Part shown: piece after piece, positions 1-8,002 of the stretch
How the letters are laid out: each line of letters starts with the position of its first letter
Numbering within the stretch: the stretch's first letter is position 1
Assembly (NCBI GenBank): GCA_036505635.1
Contig: DASXTC010000059.1
Coordinates: 9,513 to 73,512 of the forward strand
Reading direction: 5' to 3'
Length of the DNA stretch: 64,000 nucleotides
Source of the DNA: DASXTC01 sp036505635
Lineage (GTDB): Bacteria > Acidobacteriota > Polarisedimenticolia > JACPZX01 > DASXTC01
Position numbers and translations under genes: made by a program
The notes under the pieces: generated by a model
Told to the model about the DNA's origin: nothing
The model's input: the letters and a program-made list of their open reading frames with translations, nothing else
Databases searched by the model: none

Positions 1-1
1 C

Positions 2-979
2 CTCACGCGAATCCGGGGCCGCATCATCGAGGCGATCCCCGAATCGCTCAAGGCGGGGATCGCCGTAGGGATCGGGTTGTTCATCGCCCTCATCGGCATG
101 GTTAATGCGGGGATCGTCACGAGAGACCCATCGGCCCTGGTCCGCCTCGGCGACGTCACCTCCGCCCCACCGCTGCTGGCGTACCTGGGTCTGGCGGTGA
201 CGGCGGCGCTGGCGGCCCGCAGGGTCCGCGGCGCCCTGCTGTGGGGAATGGGCGTCTCCACGGCGGCGGCGCTGGCGGCGGGCCTCGTCCGCTTCGAGGG
301 GCTCGCGGGGATCCCGCCTTCGCTGGCGCCCACGTTCCTCCAGATGGATCCGGCCGGCGCGCTGGCCTGGGGCGTGGCCCCGGTCGTGGTGGTGTTTCTC
401 TACATGGCCCTGTTCGACGCCATCGGGACCCTGGTCGCGGTGGGGCAGCAGGCCGGACTCATGAAGGAGGGAAGGCTCGTGCGCGGAGAACGGGCCCTGC
501 TGGCCGACGCGTCGGGAACGGTGGTCGGAGCGGCGCTGGGGACCTCCACCGTGACCGCCTACATCGAGAGCGCGACGGGAGTCGGGGCCGGTGGCAGGAC
601 GGGGCTCGCCAACATGGTCACATCCGCCCTGTTCGTTGTGGCGCTCTTCGCGTCTCCGCTCGTGCGGATGGTGGGTGGCGGCGTGGCGGTGGCGGGCTCG
701 GCGCCGCTGCAGCCGATCACGGCGCCCGCGCTGATCCTCGTCGGGGCCCTGATGGCGCGAAACATCACGCGCATCGCGTGGGATGACGTGACGGAAGCGC
801 TGCCCGCATTCCTCGTGGTCGCGGGGATCCCCTTCACCTTCAGCATCGCCGACGGTCTGGCGCTCGGGTTCATCTCCTATGCCGCTTTCAAGCTGCTCGC
901 GGGGCGGGGCGGCGAGGTCCCCGGGCTCGTCTACGTCATGGGCGCGCTCTTCGTGTCCAGGTACGCGCTGCTCGGATGA
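2..979 (+). CDS. NCS2-family nucleobase permease, 5'-truncated
   Basis: The gene enters from outside the window; the frame is open from base 2, and 325 residues remain before the TGA. It is an inner-membrane transporter of purines or uracil/xanthine coupled to cations. The visible part begins with the family's conserved GIGLFIALIG...NAGIV helix, followed by several hydrophobic segments and the FDAIGTLV and TAYIESATGVGAGGRTGL regions typical of NCS2 carriers of the AzgA/GhxP (adenine, guanine, hypoxanthine) branch. An internal ATG at 77 is not the true start because the conserved helix begins upstream of it. The substrate cannot be fixed from sequence alone. The next gene follows on the same strand after about 85 bp. 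Confidence 0.9.
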   Translation, partial: LTRIRGRIIEAIPESLKAGIAVGIGLFIALIGMVNAGIVTRDPSALVRLGDVTSAPPLLAYLGLAVTAALAARRVRGALLWGMGVSTAAALAAGLVRFEGLAGIPPSLAPTFLQMDPAGALAWGVAPVVVVFLYMALFDAIGTLVAVGQQAGLMKEGRLVRGERALLADASGTVVGAALGTSTVTAYIESATGVGAGGRTGLANMVTSALFVVALFASPLVRMVGGGVAVAGSAPLQPITAPALILVGALMARNITRIAWDDVTEALPAFLVVAGIPFTFSIADGLALGFISYAAFKLLAGRGGEVPGLVYVMGALFVSRYALLG

Positions 980-1063
980 AGGTTGGGGCCAGTCCCGACC
1001 GTCCGGGCGCCCCGGTTTCGATGTAGGATGTGCGCTGGCGGTTTCGTCACGGAGGGAGGAGAC

Positions 1064-2362
1064 GTGAACAGAGGGACGGTGGTTTGCGCCGCGGCGCTCG
1101 CGCTGGTGGCCCTGACAGGTGGTAACGCGTTCACACAGATAGACGATGATGACGCCGCGGGGCGGGCGGGCGCGCAGCCGCCTGGCGCGGCGGATCGACG
1201 CGTGCGCTCCCTGGATGACCGATTCGTCGAGATCGAGGAGCGAGCGCCGGGCTTCGGCGGCCTCTTTCGCGACGCCGCGGGCCGCCTCACGGCCTACCTG
1301 CTCGACATGAGGGAGGCGGCCGCCGTAGAGGAGGCCGTGGCCGATCTGGTGGGCGCCGACGAGGTTACCAGGACGGGAGGCCTGCGCATGCTGCCGGGCG
1401 ACTACGCTTTCACACGGCTCGTCGCCTGGCGACGCCAGGCCGGGGCCGTGCACGCCATCCCGGGGGTCGCGCTCACCGACGTCGACGAGGCTGCCAACCG
1501 CCTTCGGATCGGAATCGAGCGGGAAGAGGCCCGCGTCCCCGTCGAGCTGGAGCTGGATCGGATTGGCATCCCCCGAGAGGCGGTGAACGTCGAGGTGACG
1601 GGGCCGATCTTCGCCCTGGCGACGCTCCAGGACATGTTCCGCCCCGTCATCGGGGGCATCCAGATCACCTTCGACTGCGACATGCAAGGATGCTTCGTCT
1701 GCACGGACGGCTTTCTTGTCGTCCGCAACGGCACCAAAGGTCTGATCACGAACTCCCACTGCACCAGCACCCAGGGAGGCGTCCAGAAGACCTTCTATTC
1801 ACAACCGCTCCCGGGCTCCTCGACGGTCCTCAACAAGATCGGAACGGAGACCGCCGACCCCGCGTATTTCACCGGCGGGCAGTGCCCGGTCTCGCGACGC
1901 TGCCGGTTCAGCGACAGCGCCTTCGTGAAGAGGAAGAAGAAGGTTGGCTGGAGCCGGGGCCTGATCGCCAGGCCGGACTCGATCGGCTCCCTGACCATGA
2001 CCTCGGCTTCCCAGCGATTCCGGATTACGGGCGAGGTCGCGGGGCCGATGGTCGGGGAGACCGTAAACAAGGTCGGGCGAACCACAGGCTGGAGCCAGGG
2101 AGACATCTCCGCCACCTGCGCCGACGTCAATGTGAGCTCCAGCGACATCACCCTGCTCTGCCAGGACGCGGTGGACGCCGCGGTCGGCGGCGGCGACAGC
2201 GGCTCGCCTGTCTTCGCGATAACCAGCGGCAACGACGTCTCTCTGGACGGCATCCTCTGGGGGGGGAACGGCAACGGGACACTCTTCATCTTCAGCCCGC
2301 TCGCCGGGATACAGCAGGAGCTGGGAACGCTGCGGACCTGCGATCTCGCGTTCGGATGCTGA
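1064..2362 (+). CDS. Secreted trypsin-fold (S1-like) serine protease
   Basis: This is a 432-residue protein. I chose the GTG at 1064 because GGAGGGAGGA lies just upstream and the first residues then form a clean signal peptide (basic start, about 18 hydrophobic residues, cleavage near NAFTQ). An upstream ATG at 983 would put about 27 unlikely residues in front. The C-terminal half carries a chymotrypsin-type triad: His232 in TNSHC, a likely Asp284 in FSDSAF, and Ser379 in GGGDSGSPVF. Several Cys residues could form disulfides. The N-terminal 170 residues are a non-catalytic region, possibly a propeptide. It is probably periplasmic or extracellular. Substrate is unknown. It stands alone between the permease and the convergent queF operon. 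Confidence 0.82.
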   Translation: MNRGTVVCAAALALVALTGGNAFTQIDDDDAAGRAGAQPPGAADRRVRSLDDRFVEIEERAPGFGGLFRDAAGRLTAYLLDMREAAAVEEAVADLVGADEVTRTGGLRMLPGDYAFTRLVAWRRQAGAVHAIPGVALTDVDEAANRLRIGIEREEARVPVELELDRIGIPREAVNVEVTGPIFALATLQDMFRPVIGGIQITFDCDMQGCFVCTDGFLVVRNGTKGLITNSHCTSTQGGVQKTFYSQPLPGSSTVLNKIGTETADPAYFTGGQCPVSRRCRFSDSAFVKRKKKVGWSRGLIARPDSIGSLTMTSASQRFRITGEVAGPMVGETVNKVGRTTGWSQGDISATCADVNVSSSDITLLCQDAVDAAVGGGDSGSPVFAITSGNDVSLDGILWGGNGNGTLFIFSPLAGIQQELGTLRTCDLAFGC

Positions 2363-2402
2363 CCGCCGTGTCCCGGGCCCGAGACTCTCGGCCAGACCGG
2401 TC

Positions 2403-2753
2403 TCAGGGATGCCCGGCTTTGATCACCGTGTGGATGCCGCCGCGGATGAGGAAATCCCCCACCACCGTCATGCGTCTGGGAGAGATGGCGGCCACGAGGT
2501 CGTCGAGGATCCGGTTGGTGACGTCCTCGTGGTAGTGTCCTTCTTCGCGAAAAGACCAGAGGTACATCTTCAGCGACTTGAGCTCCACGCACAGGTCGGA
2601 GGGTGTGTAGGCGATCCGGATCGTGGCGAAGTCGGGCTGGCCCGTGCGTGGGCACAGGCACGTGAACTCCGGGCACTCGAAGGAGATCTCGTACTCGCGA
2701 CCCGGTCTGGGATTGGGAAAGGTCTCGAGCCGGCGGTCCGGGAGCCCCGGCAT
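2403..2753 (-). CDS. queF: NADPH-dependent 7-cyano-7-deazaguanine reductase
   Basis: QueF reduces preQ0 to preQ1 in queuosine biosynthesis, in the cytoplasm. The 116-residue length matches the short single-domain (YkvM/Bacillus) type. The QueF signature is plain: TCLCPRTGQPDFATI with the thioimide-forming Cys34 and Asp41, then ELKSLKMYLWSFREEGHYHE, which contains the substrate and NADPH-binding residues. It is the last gene of a three-gene minus-strand run, starting one base after the stop of the hydrolase-like gene, so it is probably co-transcribed with it. Other queuosine genes (queC, queD, queE) are not in the window. Confidence 0.95.
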   Translation of the reverse strand: MPGLPDRRLETFPNPRPGREYEISFECPEFTCLCPRTGQPDFATIRIAYTPSDLCVELKSLKMYLWSFREEGHYHEDVTNRILDDLVAAISPRRMTVVGDFLIRGGIHTVIKAGHP

Positions 2754-2754
2754 G

Positions 2755-3543
2755 TCAGAGGTGGCTTCGCAGAAACGCGATCATGGCGGCCCAGGCCTGG
2801 CCGGCCGCCGCGTCCTGTTGCCCCTCGACCGGGGCCTTCATGAGGTCCCGCCCCTCGCCGGGGTAGGCGGTCACGGTCGCGGTGCGGCCGCTCAGGCTCA
2901 ACGCCGAGCGGAAGGCTTCGATCTCTTGTTGGGTGACCGCCTCGTCCTTTTCGCCGTAGACGGCCAGGATCGGCACTCCGATGCGGCGCAGATCCTCCAC
3001 GTTGGTGGTCGGCCGGGCGCACGCCGTCACGACTGCCGATAGATCGGTCGAGGCGCCCCCGCCTTCCAGCGCGACGTGCCCCCCGATGCCCAATCCCACG
3101 AGGCCGACGCGGTGATCTCCCACCTCGGGCAGGAACTTCAGATGAGCCGCCAGGGCCGAGATGATGGCGAACGCCTCGTGCGTGTCGAGCAGGATCGCCA
3201 GCTCTCGCCCCTTGTCGGCGTCCTGAGCCATCCTCCCCCGATAGAGGTCGGGGGCCAGGACGAGAAACCCTTCGGCGGCGAGGCGATCGGCCACCGCGGT
3301 GAACTCCTTGTCGACGCCCATCGAGTCATGGGCCAGTATCACCGCGGGCCATGTCCCCTCGCCGCGGGGTCTCGCCTCGTAATACAGGATCGTCCTGCCG
3401 TCGATCTCGAGTTGCCGCCGGGCCAGGCTCAGCTTCGTCCGCCGTGGCGGTTCGCCCGCCAGCGCGGGGAGGACGGCGCACGCCGCAAGCACGAGCAACA
3501 CCGCGGCCCGACGGCCCGCGGCCGGCCGCCTCACTCGTTCCAT
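2755..3543 (-). CDS. Dienelactone-hydrolase-like protein lacking catalytic residues
   Basis: A 262-residue alpha/beta-hydrolase of the dienelactone hydrolase type, with an N-terminal signal peptide (hydrophobic residues about 13-29, possible cleavage after ALAG), so probably exported. The fold is recognisable from AVILAHDSMGVD, GFLVLAPDLYRG and ILAVYGEKDE. The nucleophile elbow, normally G-x-C/S-x-G-G, reads GLGIGG with Gly152 at the nucleophile position. The expected catalytic His is Arg232 (PGEGRDLM); only Asp200 remains. It is therefore probably not a hydrolase; a binding or structural role is possible. Its start overlaps the end of the upstream molybdoenzyme gene by 13 bp and queF follows after 1 bp. 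A sequencing error would not explain two separate substitutions. Confidence 0.8.
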   Translation of the reverse strand: MERVRRPAAGRRAAVLLVLAACAVLPALAGEPPRRTKLSLARRQLEIDGRTILYYEARPRGEGTWPAVILAHDSMGVDKEFTAVADRLAAEGFLVLAPDLYRGRMAQDADKGRELAILLDTHEAFAIISALAAHLKFLPEVGDHRVGLVGLGIGGHVALEGGGASTDLSAVVTACARPTTNVEDLRRIGVPILAVYGEKDEAVTQQEIEAFRSALSLSGRTATVTAYPGEGRDLMKAPVEGQQDAAAGQAWAAMIAFLRSHL

Positions 3544-4154
3544 CCGTGGCGCTCCTCCTTCCAGGGGTCGCCGTACATGTGATAGCCGGCCCTCTCCCAG
3601 AAGCCGGGCCGGTCCCTGTCCATGAACTCGAACCCGTTGACCCACTTGGCGCTCTTCCAGAGATAGAGCCTGGGGATGAGCAGGCGGCAGGGCCCGCCGT
3701 GGTCCGGTTCGAGGGGCTTTCCCTCGTACCTGTATGCGAGCAGGACGTCGTCTCCCATCAGGTCCGCCAGCGGCACGTTGGTGGTGTAGTCCCCGTAGCC
3801 GTGCACCATGACGTGCGTCGCCTCCGGCTTGATCCGGACCTTCGCGAGCAGGTCGCGCACGAGGGCCCCTTCGAACCGCGCCTTGAGCTTGCTCCAGCGG
3901 GTGACGCAGTGCATGTCGCACACGATCTCGACGGGTGGGATCGCGATGAGCTCCTCCCACGTGAGGACTCGACGCTCTTCGGCCTCCTCGACCAGGCCCG
4001 AGAAGCGGAACCGCCAGTCCTTCGTGTCGATGCGCGGGGTCTCACCGTGCGTCAGGACAGGCCATTTCCTGGTGACGACCTGACCGGGTGGGAGCTGGTC
4101 GACGGTCTGAGCCTCCCCGGCGGGCTCCTTCGCGCTGCGTCCGAACAGGTCCAC
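3531..4154 (-). CDS. Sulfite-oxidase-like molybdopterin-dependent oxidoreductase
   Basis: A 207-residue protein of the oxidoreductase molybdopterin-binding (SUOX/MsrP-like) family. I chose the GTG at 4154 because GGAGGGGA sits five bases upstream; a TTG at 4202 is the only alternative further out. The family marks are VTRKWPVLTHGETP at the start, Cys83 in DMHCVTRWS as the molybdenum thiolate ligand, and GGPCRLLIPRLYLWKSAKW near the end. It lacks the dimerisation domain of true sulfite oxidase and has no twin-arginine signal, so it looks like a soluble single-domain form acting in the cytoplasm. The electron acceptor and substrate are unknown. It overlaps the inactive hydrolase-like gene, which suggests translational coupling. 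Confidence 0.85.
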   Translation of the reverse strand: MDLFGRSAKEPAGEAQTVDQLPPGQVVTRKWPVLTHGETPRIDTKDWRFRFSGLVEEAEERRVLTWEELIAIPPVEIVCDMHCVTRWSKLKARFEGALVRDLLAKVRIKPEATHVMVHGYGDYTTNVPLADLMGDDVLLAYRYEGKPLEPDHGGPCRLLIPRLYLWKSAKWVNGFEFMDRDRPGFWERAGYHMYGDPWKEERHGWNE

Positions 4155-4212
4155 TCTCCCCTCCAGGGCCCGGATCGTATCAGCGCGCCGGGGCGGTTGC
4201 AATGAAAAGGGA

Positions 4213-4218
4213 TAGAAT
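4213..4218 (+). promoter_or_regulatory. Candidate -10 box (TAGAAT)
   Basis: TAGAAT lies 7 nt before the ATG at 4226. If used, transcription would begin at or next to that ATG, giving a leaderless message. No convincing -35 box is seen at the usual distance. Confidence 0.3.
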
Positions 4219-4225
4219 CGCGGCC

Positions 4226-5491
4226 ATGGGCGCGGCGGGCATGGATCCGGTCGAGAAGATCCTCGCTTTTCTGCGGACGCGGGAAGGGCCCGCCTCCAGC
4301 CACTCTCTGGCCGAGCGCTTCCTGAGGGCCGCGGTCGGCTCGGAGGAGCTGGCTACGCGGATCCTCCGCCCGCTGCTCGAGCCGTCGGGCGCCCGCCATA
4401 TCGAGGGAACCGGCTGGGTCGCGCCTCGCGAGGCGCCCTCCGGGTCGGGCGAGAGGACGATCGTGGCGGCCGTCATTGAGAGGCCCGCGGGCCGGGTGTC
4501 TCTCTCACCCCCGAACGCCTCCCTTTCCGGAGCCACCGTGGCGCTGCTCGATCCCCGCTCCGACTCGCGTCTTCTGCTCGCCTCGCTCGGGGCGCTGGGC
4601 CTGCCGCGGCCCGCCTCCATCATCTCGTTTCGGTCGGCGCTCGGAGGCGTGGCGCGCATTCCCCGCGGCGCCGGTCTGGAGGAGATCTGCGCGATCCTGG
4701 GGATCGCGTGGCTCGACACGGAGGACGCCGCCGGAGCGGCGCGCGCGATGGCCACGTGCATCGAGCAAGCGGCGCGGCTGCGTGGGGGCCCCCTCGCCAG
4801 AGAAGGCGCCGTGGCGGAGCTCCCGATCCCCACGGGAATCGGACGCGAACAGCTCGAGGCGCTCCCCCGTGGGCCCGGGGTCTACCGCTTCTTCGACGCG
4901 GCCGGAGGACTCCTCTACGTCGGCAAGGCGGCGAACCTCAGGCGGCGCGTCACTTCCTACTTCACGCCCGGCGCGGCGGGCCGGCAGCGCCGCTTCCAAG
5001 GCCGCATTCACAGCATGGAGCATGCTCTCACAGGCTCCGATCTTGAGGCCCTGCTCGCCGAGGCGCGGCTGATCGCGCGGCGCGTGCCCGAGGGCAACGT
5101 GCAGGTCGAGGTGCACGAGAGGGGAGCCAGGTATGGGCCGGCGCGAGCCTTCGCCCTCCTCCTGCCGCGCCCCGACGCGCGAAGCGCTACGGCGCTATTC
5201 GTGCGTGACGGAAGGTACCTTGGCCACGTCCGGATCGGGCCCAGGGGCGGAGGGCTCGCCTCCGCGCGCGGTCTCATCGGCCGGGCCATCCGTGGTCGCC
5301 GGAGCCGGGGTGGGGCGGGAGCTCCACTCGACCGCGACTCCGAGATCCTCAACTCATGGCTCGCCCGGCGCGCCGGATCGGTGAGCCGCGTCGAGCTTGA
5401 CTCCTTCCGCCGGGAGAAGGATGCCGCGCACGCCCTCGAGGAGGCCCTCAGGACGCTACTGGCCGAGCCGGGAGCGTCGCATTTCCGATAG
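4226..5491 (+). CDS. GIY-YIG nuclease-domain protein with decayed DnaQ-like N-terminus
   Basis: About 421 residues. The GIY-YIG domain, as in UvrC and Cho, starts near residue 215 (GPGVYRFF, G218-V219-Y220, then LLYVGKA with Y231-V232-G233, followed by NLRRRVTSYF). The preceding 200 residues align in pattern with the exonuclease domain of epsilon/Cho-type fusions: a LAHNAAFDLRFL-like stretch appears as ALLDPRSDSRLLLASLGALG, and the C-terminal AAGAARAMATCIEQAARL resembles the last helix. The acidic DEDD catalytic residues are not apparent, so the exonuclease is probably inactive. Start choice is uncertain: ATG 4202 (8 residues longer) has no ribosome-binding site, and ATG 4226 lies 7 nt after a TAGAAT box. 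The likely role is DNA repair or degradation. Confidence 0.7.
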   Translation: MGAAGMDPVEKILAFLRTREGPASSHSLAERFLRAAVGSEELATRILRPLLEPSGARHIEGTGWVAPREAPSGSGERTIVAAVIERPAGRVSLSPPNASLSGATVALLDPRSDSRLLLASLGALGLPRPASIISFRSALGGVARIPRGAGLEEICAILGIAWLDTEDAAGAARAMATCIEQAARLRGGPLAREGAVAELPIPTGIGREQLEALPRGPGVYRFFDAAGGLLYVGKAANLRRRVTSYFTPGAAGRQRRFQGRIHSMEHALTGSDLEALLAEARLIARRVPEGNVQVEVHERGARYGPARAFALLLPRPDARSATALFVRDGRYLGHVRIGPRGGGLASARGLIGRAIRGRRSRGGAGAPLDRDSEILNSWLARRAGSVSRVELDSFRREKDAAHALEEALRTLLAEPGASHFR

Positions 5492-5498
5492 GGGGACC

Positions 5499-6518
5499 CT
5501 ACCGGATGAATCTGAGGCCCATCGCCTCCTTCATCATGTCGAGGGTGAGATCGGCCTCGCGCCGCGCGCGCCCGGCGCCGGCCAACAGGACCTCCTCCAC
5601 GACGCGGGGCGTCGTCTCGAGCTCGGCGCGGCGCCGGCGGATCGGATCGAGGAAAGTGTTGATGGCGGCCGCCAGCTTCTTCTTGACCTCCACGTCCCCC
5701 ACTTTCCCGGCGAGGTACCGCTCCTTGAGATCGCCGACCTCGTCCGCGTCCGGGTTGAAGGCGTCGTGATAGATGAAGACGGGATTCCCCTCGACGCGGC
5801 CGGGAATGTCGGCGCGGACGCGGTTCGGATCGGTGTACATGGCCCGCACCTTGGCCTCCACGGTCCTGGCGTCGTCGGTAAGGTAGATGCAGTTGCCCAG
5901 GCTTTTGCTCATCTTGGCCTGGCCATCGGTCCCCACGAGACTCGGCACGTCGCCGATCAGGGTCTCGGGCTCGGGGAGCGTCTCGCCGTAGAGGGCGTTG
6001 AACCGCCGCGCGATCTCGCGCGTCACTTCGAGGTGTGACGCCTGGTCCTTGCCCACCGGGACCAGGTTGGCCCGCACGCAGAGGATGTCGGCCGCCTGAA
6101 GGACCGGATACGACAGCAGCCCCATCGAAGGCTGTTCGACGTGCAGGTCCTGCATCACTTCCTTGAGGGTGGGGACCCGTTGCAGGCGAGGAACCGTCAC
6201 CAGCATCGAGAAGATCATCTGCATCTCGGAGATGGCGGGCACCATCGACTGCAGGAAGTAGGTCGAGCGGTCCGGATCGATCCCGACGCTGAGGTTGTCC
6301 AGCACGATGTCGCGGATATTCTGCCCCGTCTCGCGCAGGTCTTCGGGCTCCACCCGCGTGGTGAGCATGTGCAGATCGGCGACCAGGAAGTAGCACTCGT
6401 ACTGGTCCTGGAGCTTGACCCTGTTGGCCAGGGTCCCGACGTAATGTCCCAGGTGGAGCCTGCCCGTGGGCCGGTCCCCCGTGAGGATGCGCTTTCTCGC
6501 GCCTGCGCTGGTCGTCAT
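5499..6518 (-). CDS. trpS: Tryptophanyl-tRNA synthetase
   Basis: TrpS charges tRNA-Trp in the cytoplasm. The 339-residue length fits the bacterial class Ic enzyme. The HIGH-like motif reads TGRLHLGHY near the start, and KMSKS is intact in GQAKMSKSLGN. Other conserved parts include LVADLHMLTT and MGLLSYPVLQAADIL. The ATG at 6518 was chosen because the protein then begins with RKRILTGDRPTG, the normal N-terminus; the frame is open far upstream but that extension is not family-like. It is convergent with the GIY-YIG gene (8 bp gap) and divergent from the TPR gene, with about 200 bp of shared upstream region. Confidence 0.96.
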   Translation of the reverse strand: MTTSAGARKRILTGDRPTGRLHLGHYVGTLANRVKLQDQYECYFLVADLHMLTTRVEPEDLRETGQNIRDIVLDNLSVGIDPDRSTYFLQSMVPAISEMQMIFSMLVTVPRLQRVPTLKEVMQDLHVEQPSMGLLSYPVLQAADILCVRANLVPVGKDQASHLEVTREIARRFNALYGETLPEPETLIGDVPSLVGTDGQAKMSKSLGNCIYLTDDARTVEAKVRAMYTDPNRVRADIPGRVEGNPVFIYHDAFNPDADEVGDLKERYLAGKVGDVEVKKKLAAAINTFLDPIRRRRAELETTPRVVEEVLLAGAGRARREADLTLDMMKEAMGLRFIR

Positions 6519-6634
6519 GGCCGTGAAGTATGCGTGAAGGGTCGGGGCCTGTCCACCTGAACAAAGGGAAGTCTCCCGCCAGGGCCGATGACAGGCAGAG
6601 ACAGAACTTGCGTAAGAGACGATACGACAATCGC

Positions 6635-6660
6635 CATGCACGAGAGAAATTTCGTGCATG
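6635..6660. repeat. Perfect 9-bp inverted repeat (possible operator or hairpin)
   Basis: CATGCACGA and TCGTGCATG are separated by 8 bases (GAGAAATT) in the trpS/TPR-gene intergenic region. There is no T run after it, so it is not a standard terminator. It lies upstream of the chosen TPR start (6718) and covers the alternative ATG at 6658. Confidence 0.5.
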
Positions 6661-6717
6661 CCCCGGCGGTTTGACGTATATACCAAGCAGGCCCTGCGTC
6701 TATGGAGAGCGTCGAAG

Positions 6718-7209
6718 ATGCCCAATTCGTCCGACGAGAATGGAATTGAAGCAGGGTTGACGATGCTGTCGCATGGCAGGTACGAGGAGGCGGCGGCCTT
6801 CTTCGAATCGGCTATGCGTCTGGGGGGGGACCGGCAGACCGTCAACCGCCGCATGCGCTGCCTTTCCTATTACGGCCTGAGCGTGGCTCTTGCGAACCGC
6901 CCGACACCGGAGGCGATCAAGGCCTGCGAGGTGGCGGCCCGGCGCAACTTCTACAGCGCCGAGCTGCAGCTCAACCTGGGGAAGGTCTACATGCTTGCCG
7001 GAAAGACCACGCGCGCGCTTGCCGCATTCGAGCGCGGACTCCAGATCGCCCCGCGGAACCGGGCGCTCAAAAACGAGATCGCCGGATCGGACCGGCGCCG
7101 CCGGCCTCCCATCCCCTGGATTCGCCGGAACCATCCGGTCAACCGGGTGCTCGGAAGGGTGCGGGCATCGCTCAAAGCGAGCCGTGCCATCAAAGGGAGC
7201 CGGGCCTAG
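6718..7209 (+). CDS. Small TPR-repeat protein
   Basis: A 163-residue protein with two or three tetratricopeptide-like helical pairs. GLTMLSHGRYEEAAAFFESA opens the first, and LQLNLGKVYMLAGKTTRALAAFERGLQIAPRN is a canonical TPR. The tail is strongly basic (RRRRPPIPWIRR..., KASRAIKGSRA). There is no signal peptide or membrane segment, so it is probably cytosolic. I chose ATG 6718, preceded by GGAGAG about 9 bp upstream; an ATG at 6658 lies inside an inverted repeat and has no ribosome-binding site. TPRs mediate protein contacts; the partner is unknown. It ends 22 bp before the convergent ABC permease gene. Confidence 0.7.
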   Translation: MPNSSDENGIEAGLTMLSHGRYEEAAAFFESAMRLGGDRQTVNRRMRCLSYYGLSVALANRPTPEAIKACEVAARRNFYSAELQLNLGKVYMLAGKTTRALAAFERGLQIAPRNRALKNEIAGSDRRRRPPIPWIRRNHPVNRVLGRVRASLKASRAIKGSRA

Positions 7210-7231
7210 AAGCTGGCGTCTTGCCGGACGC

Positions 7232-8002
7232 TCAGCTCACCGCCTTGCGGCGGAACTGCCTGAGCCCGAGGGCGAGGAAGCCGGCGTCGAACATCAGGAG
7301 CGCCGCGAGAATGGCCCTGCTCGACAGGTGGGGGAACTGAGGCACCAGGGTCGCGCGGAACCCTTCGCTGGCGTAGACGAGCGGATTGACGAGGACCACC
7401 TTCTGCATGATCGGGAAGGTCGCCAGCGCGCTCCACGGGTAGTAAGTGCACCCGAAAAAGATCATGGGGGCCAGCACGAGGCTGAACATGAGTCCTATCT
7501 GCGTCTGGCCCACGGAGCAGCCCAGGGTCAGGCCGATCGCCGAGGCCAGGAACGACACGAGCAGCGCCAGCCCGAAGAATCGCACCGGACGATCGAAGCT
7601 CAGGCCCACGCCCGAACCCATGAAGAGCCGGCCCAGCGGGATCACGATCAGACCGGCGGCCAGCGCCTGGATCATCCCGGCGACCACCTTCTCGATCGCC
7701 AGCCACTCGATCTCGATCGGCGCCAGGAGCCGATCCTCGATCTCCCGGGTGAACTGGAACTCCGCCACCAGCGGCAGCGCCACCGCCTGAATCCCGGAGA
7801 GCATCATGCTGACGGCCACGATGCCCGGGAGGAGCAGCCCCTTGTACTCGGGCGGCAGCAGACCGCCGGCCGTCATGACGCGCCCGAAGATGAAGACGAA
7901 CAGCATCGGCTGGAGCAGGGTCTGGAGAAGCAACGGGATGAAGTTGCGCCGCGCCACACGGGCGTCGCGGGCGAGCATCGCCGTGAAGGTCTTCCAGTTC
8001 AT
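7232..8002 (-). CDS. ABC-2 type transporter permease
   Basis: A 256-residue inner-membrane protein with about six hydrophobic helices and the ABC-2 family layout (N-terminal amphipathic stretch MNWKTFTAMLARDARVARRN, then FIPLLLQTLLQPMLFVFIFG, ending LVNPLVYASEGFRATLVP before the last helix). Such permeases export drugs, lipids or polysaccharides. Its ATG overlaps the stop of the ATPase gene (ATGA), so the two are translationally coupled and form one exporter. It is the last gene of a run that begins with mqnE. The transported substrate cannot be inferred from sequence. Confidence 0.9.
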   Translation of the reverse strand: MNWKTFTAMLARDARVARRNFIPLLLQTLLQPMLFVFIFGRVMTAGGLLPPEYKGLLLPGIVAVSMMLSGIQAVALPLVAEFQFTREIEDRLLAPIEIEWLAIEKVVAGMIQALAAGLIVIPLGRLFMGSGVGLSFDRPVRFFGLALLVSFLASAIGLTLGCSVGQTQIGLMFSLVLAPMIFFGCTYYPWSALATFPIMQKVVLVNPLVYASEGFRATLVPQFPHLSSRAILAALLMFDAGFLALGLRQFRRKAVS

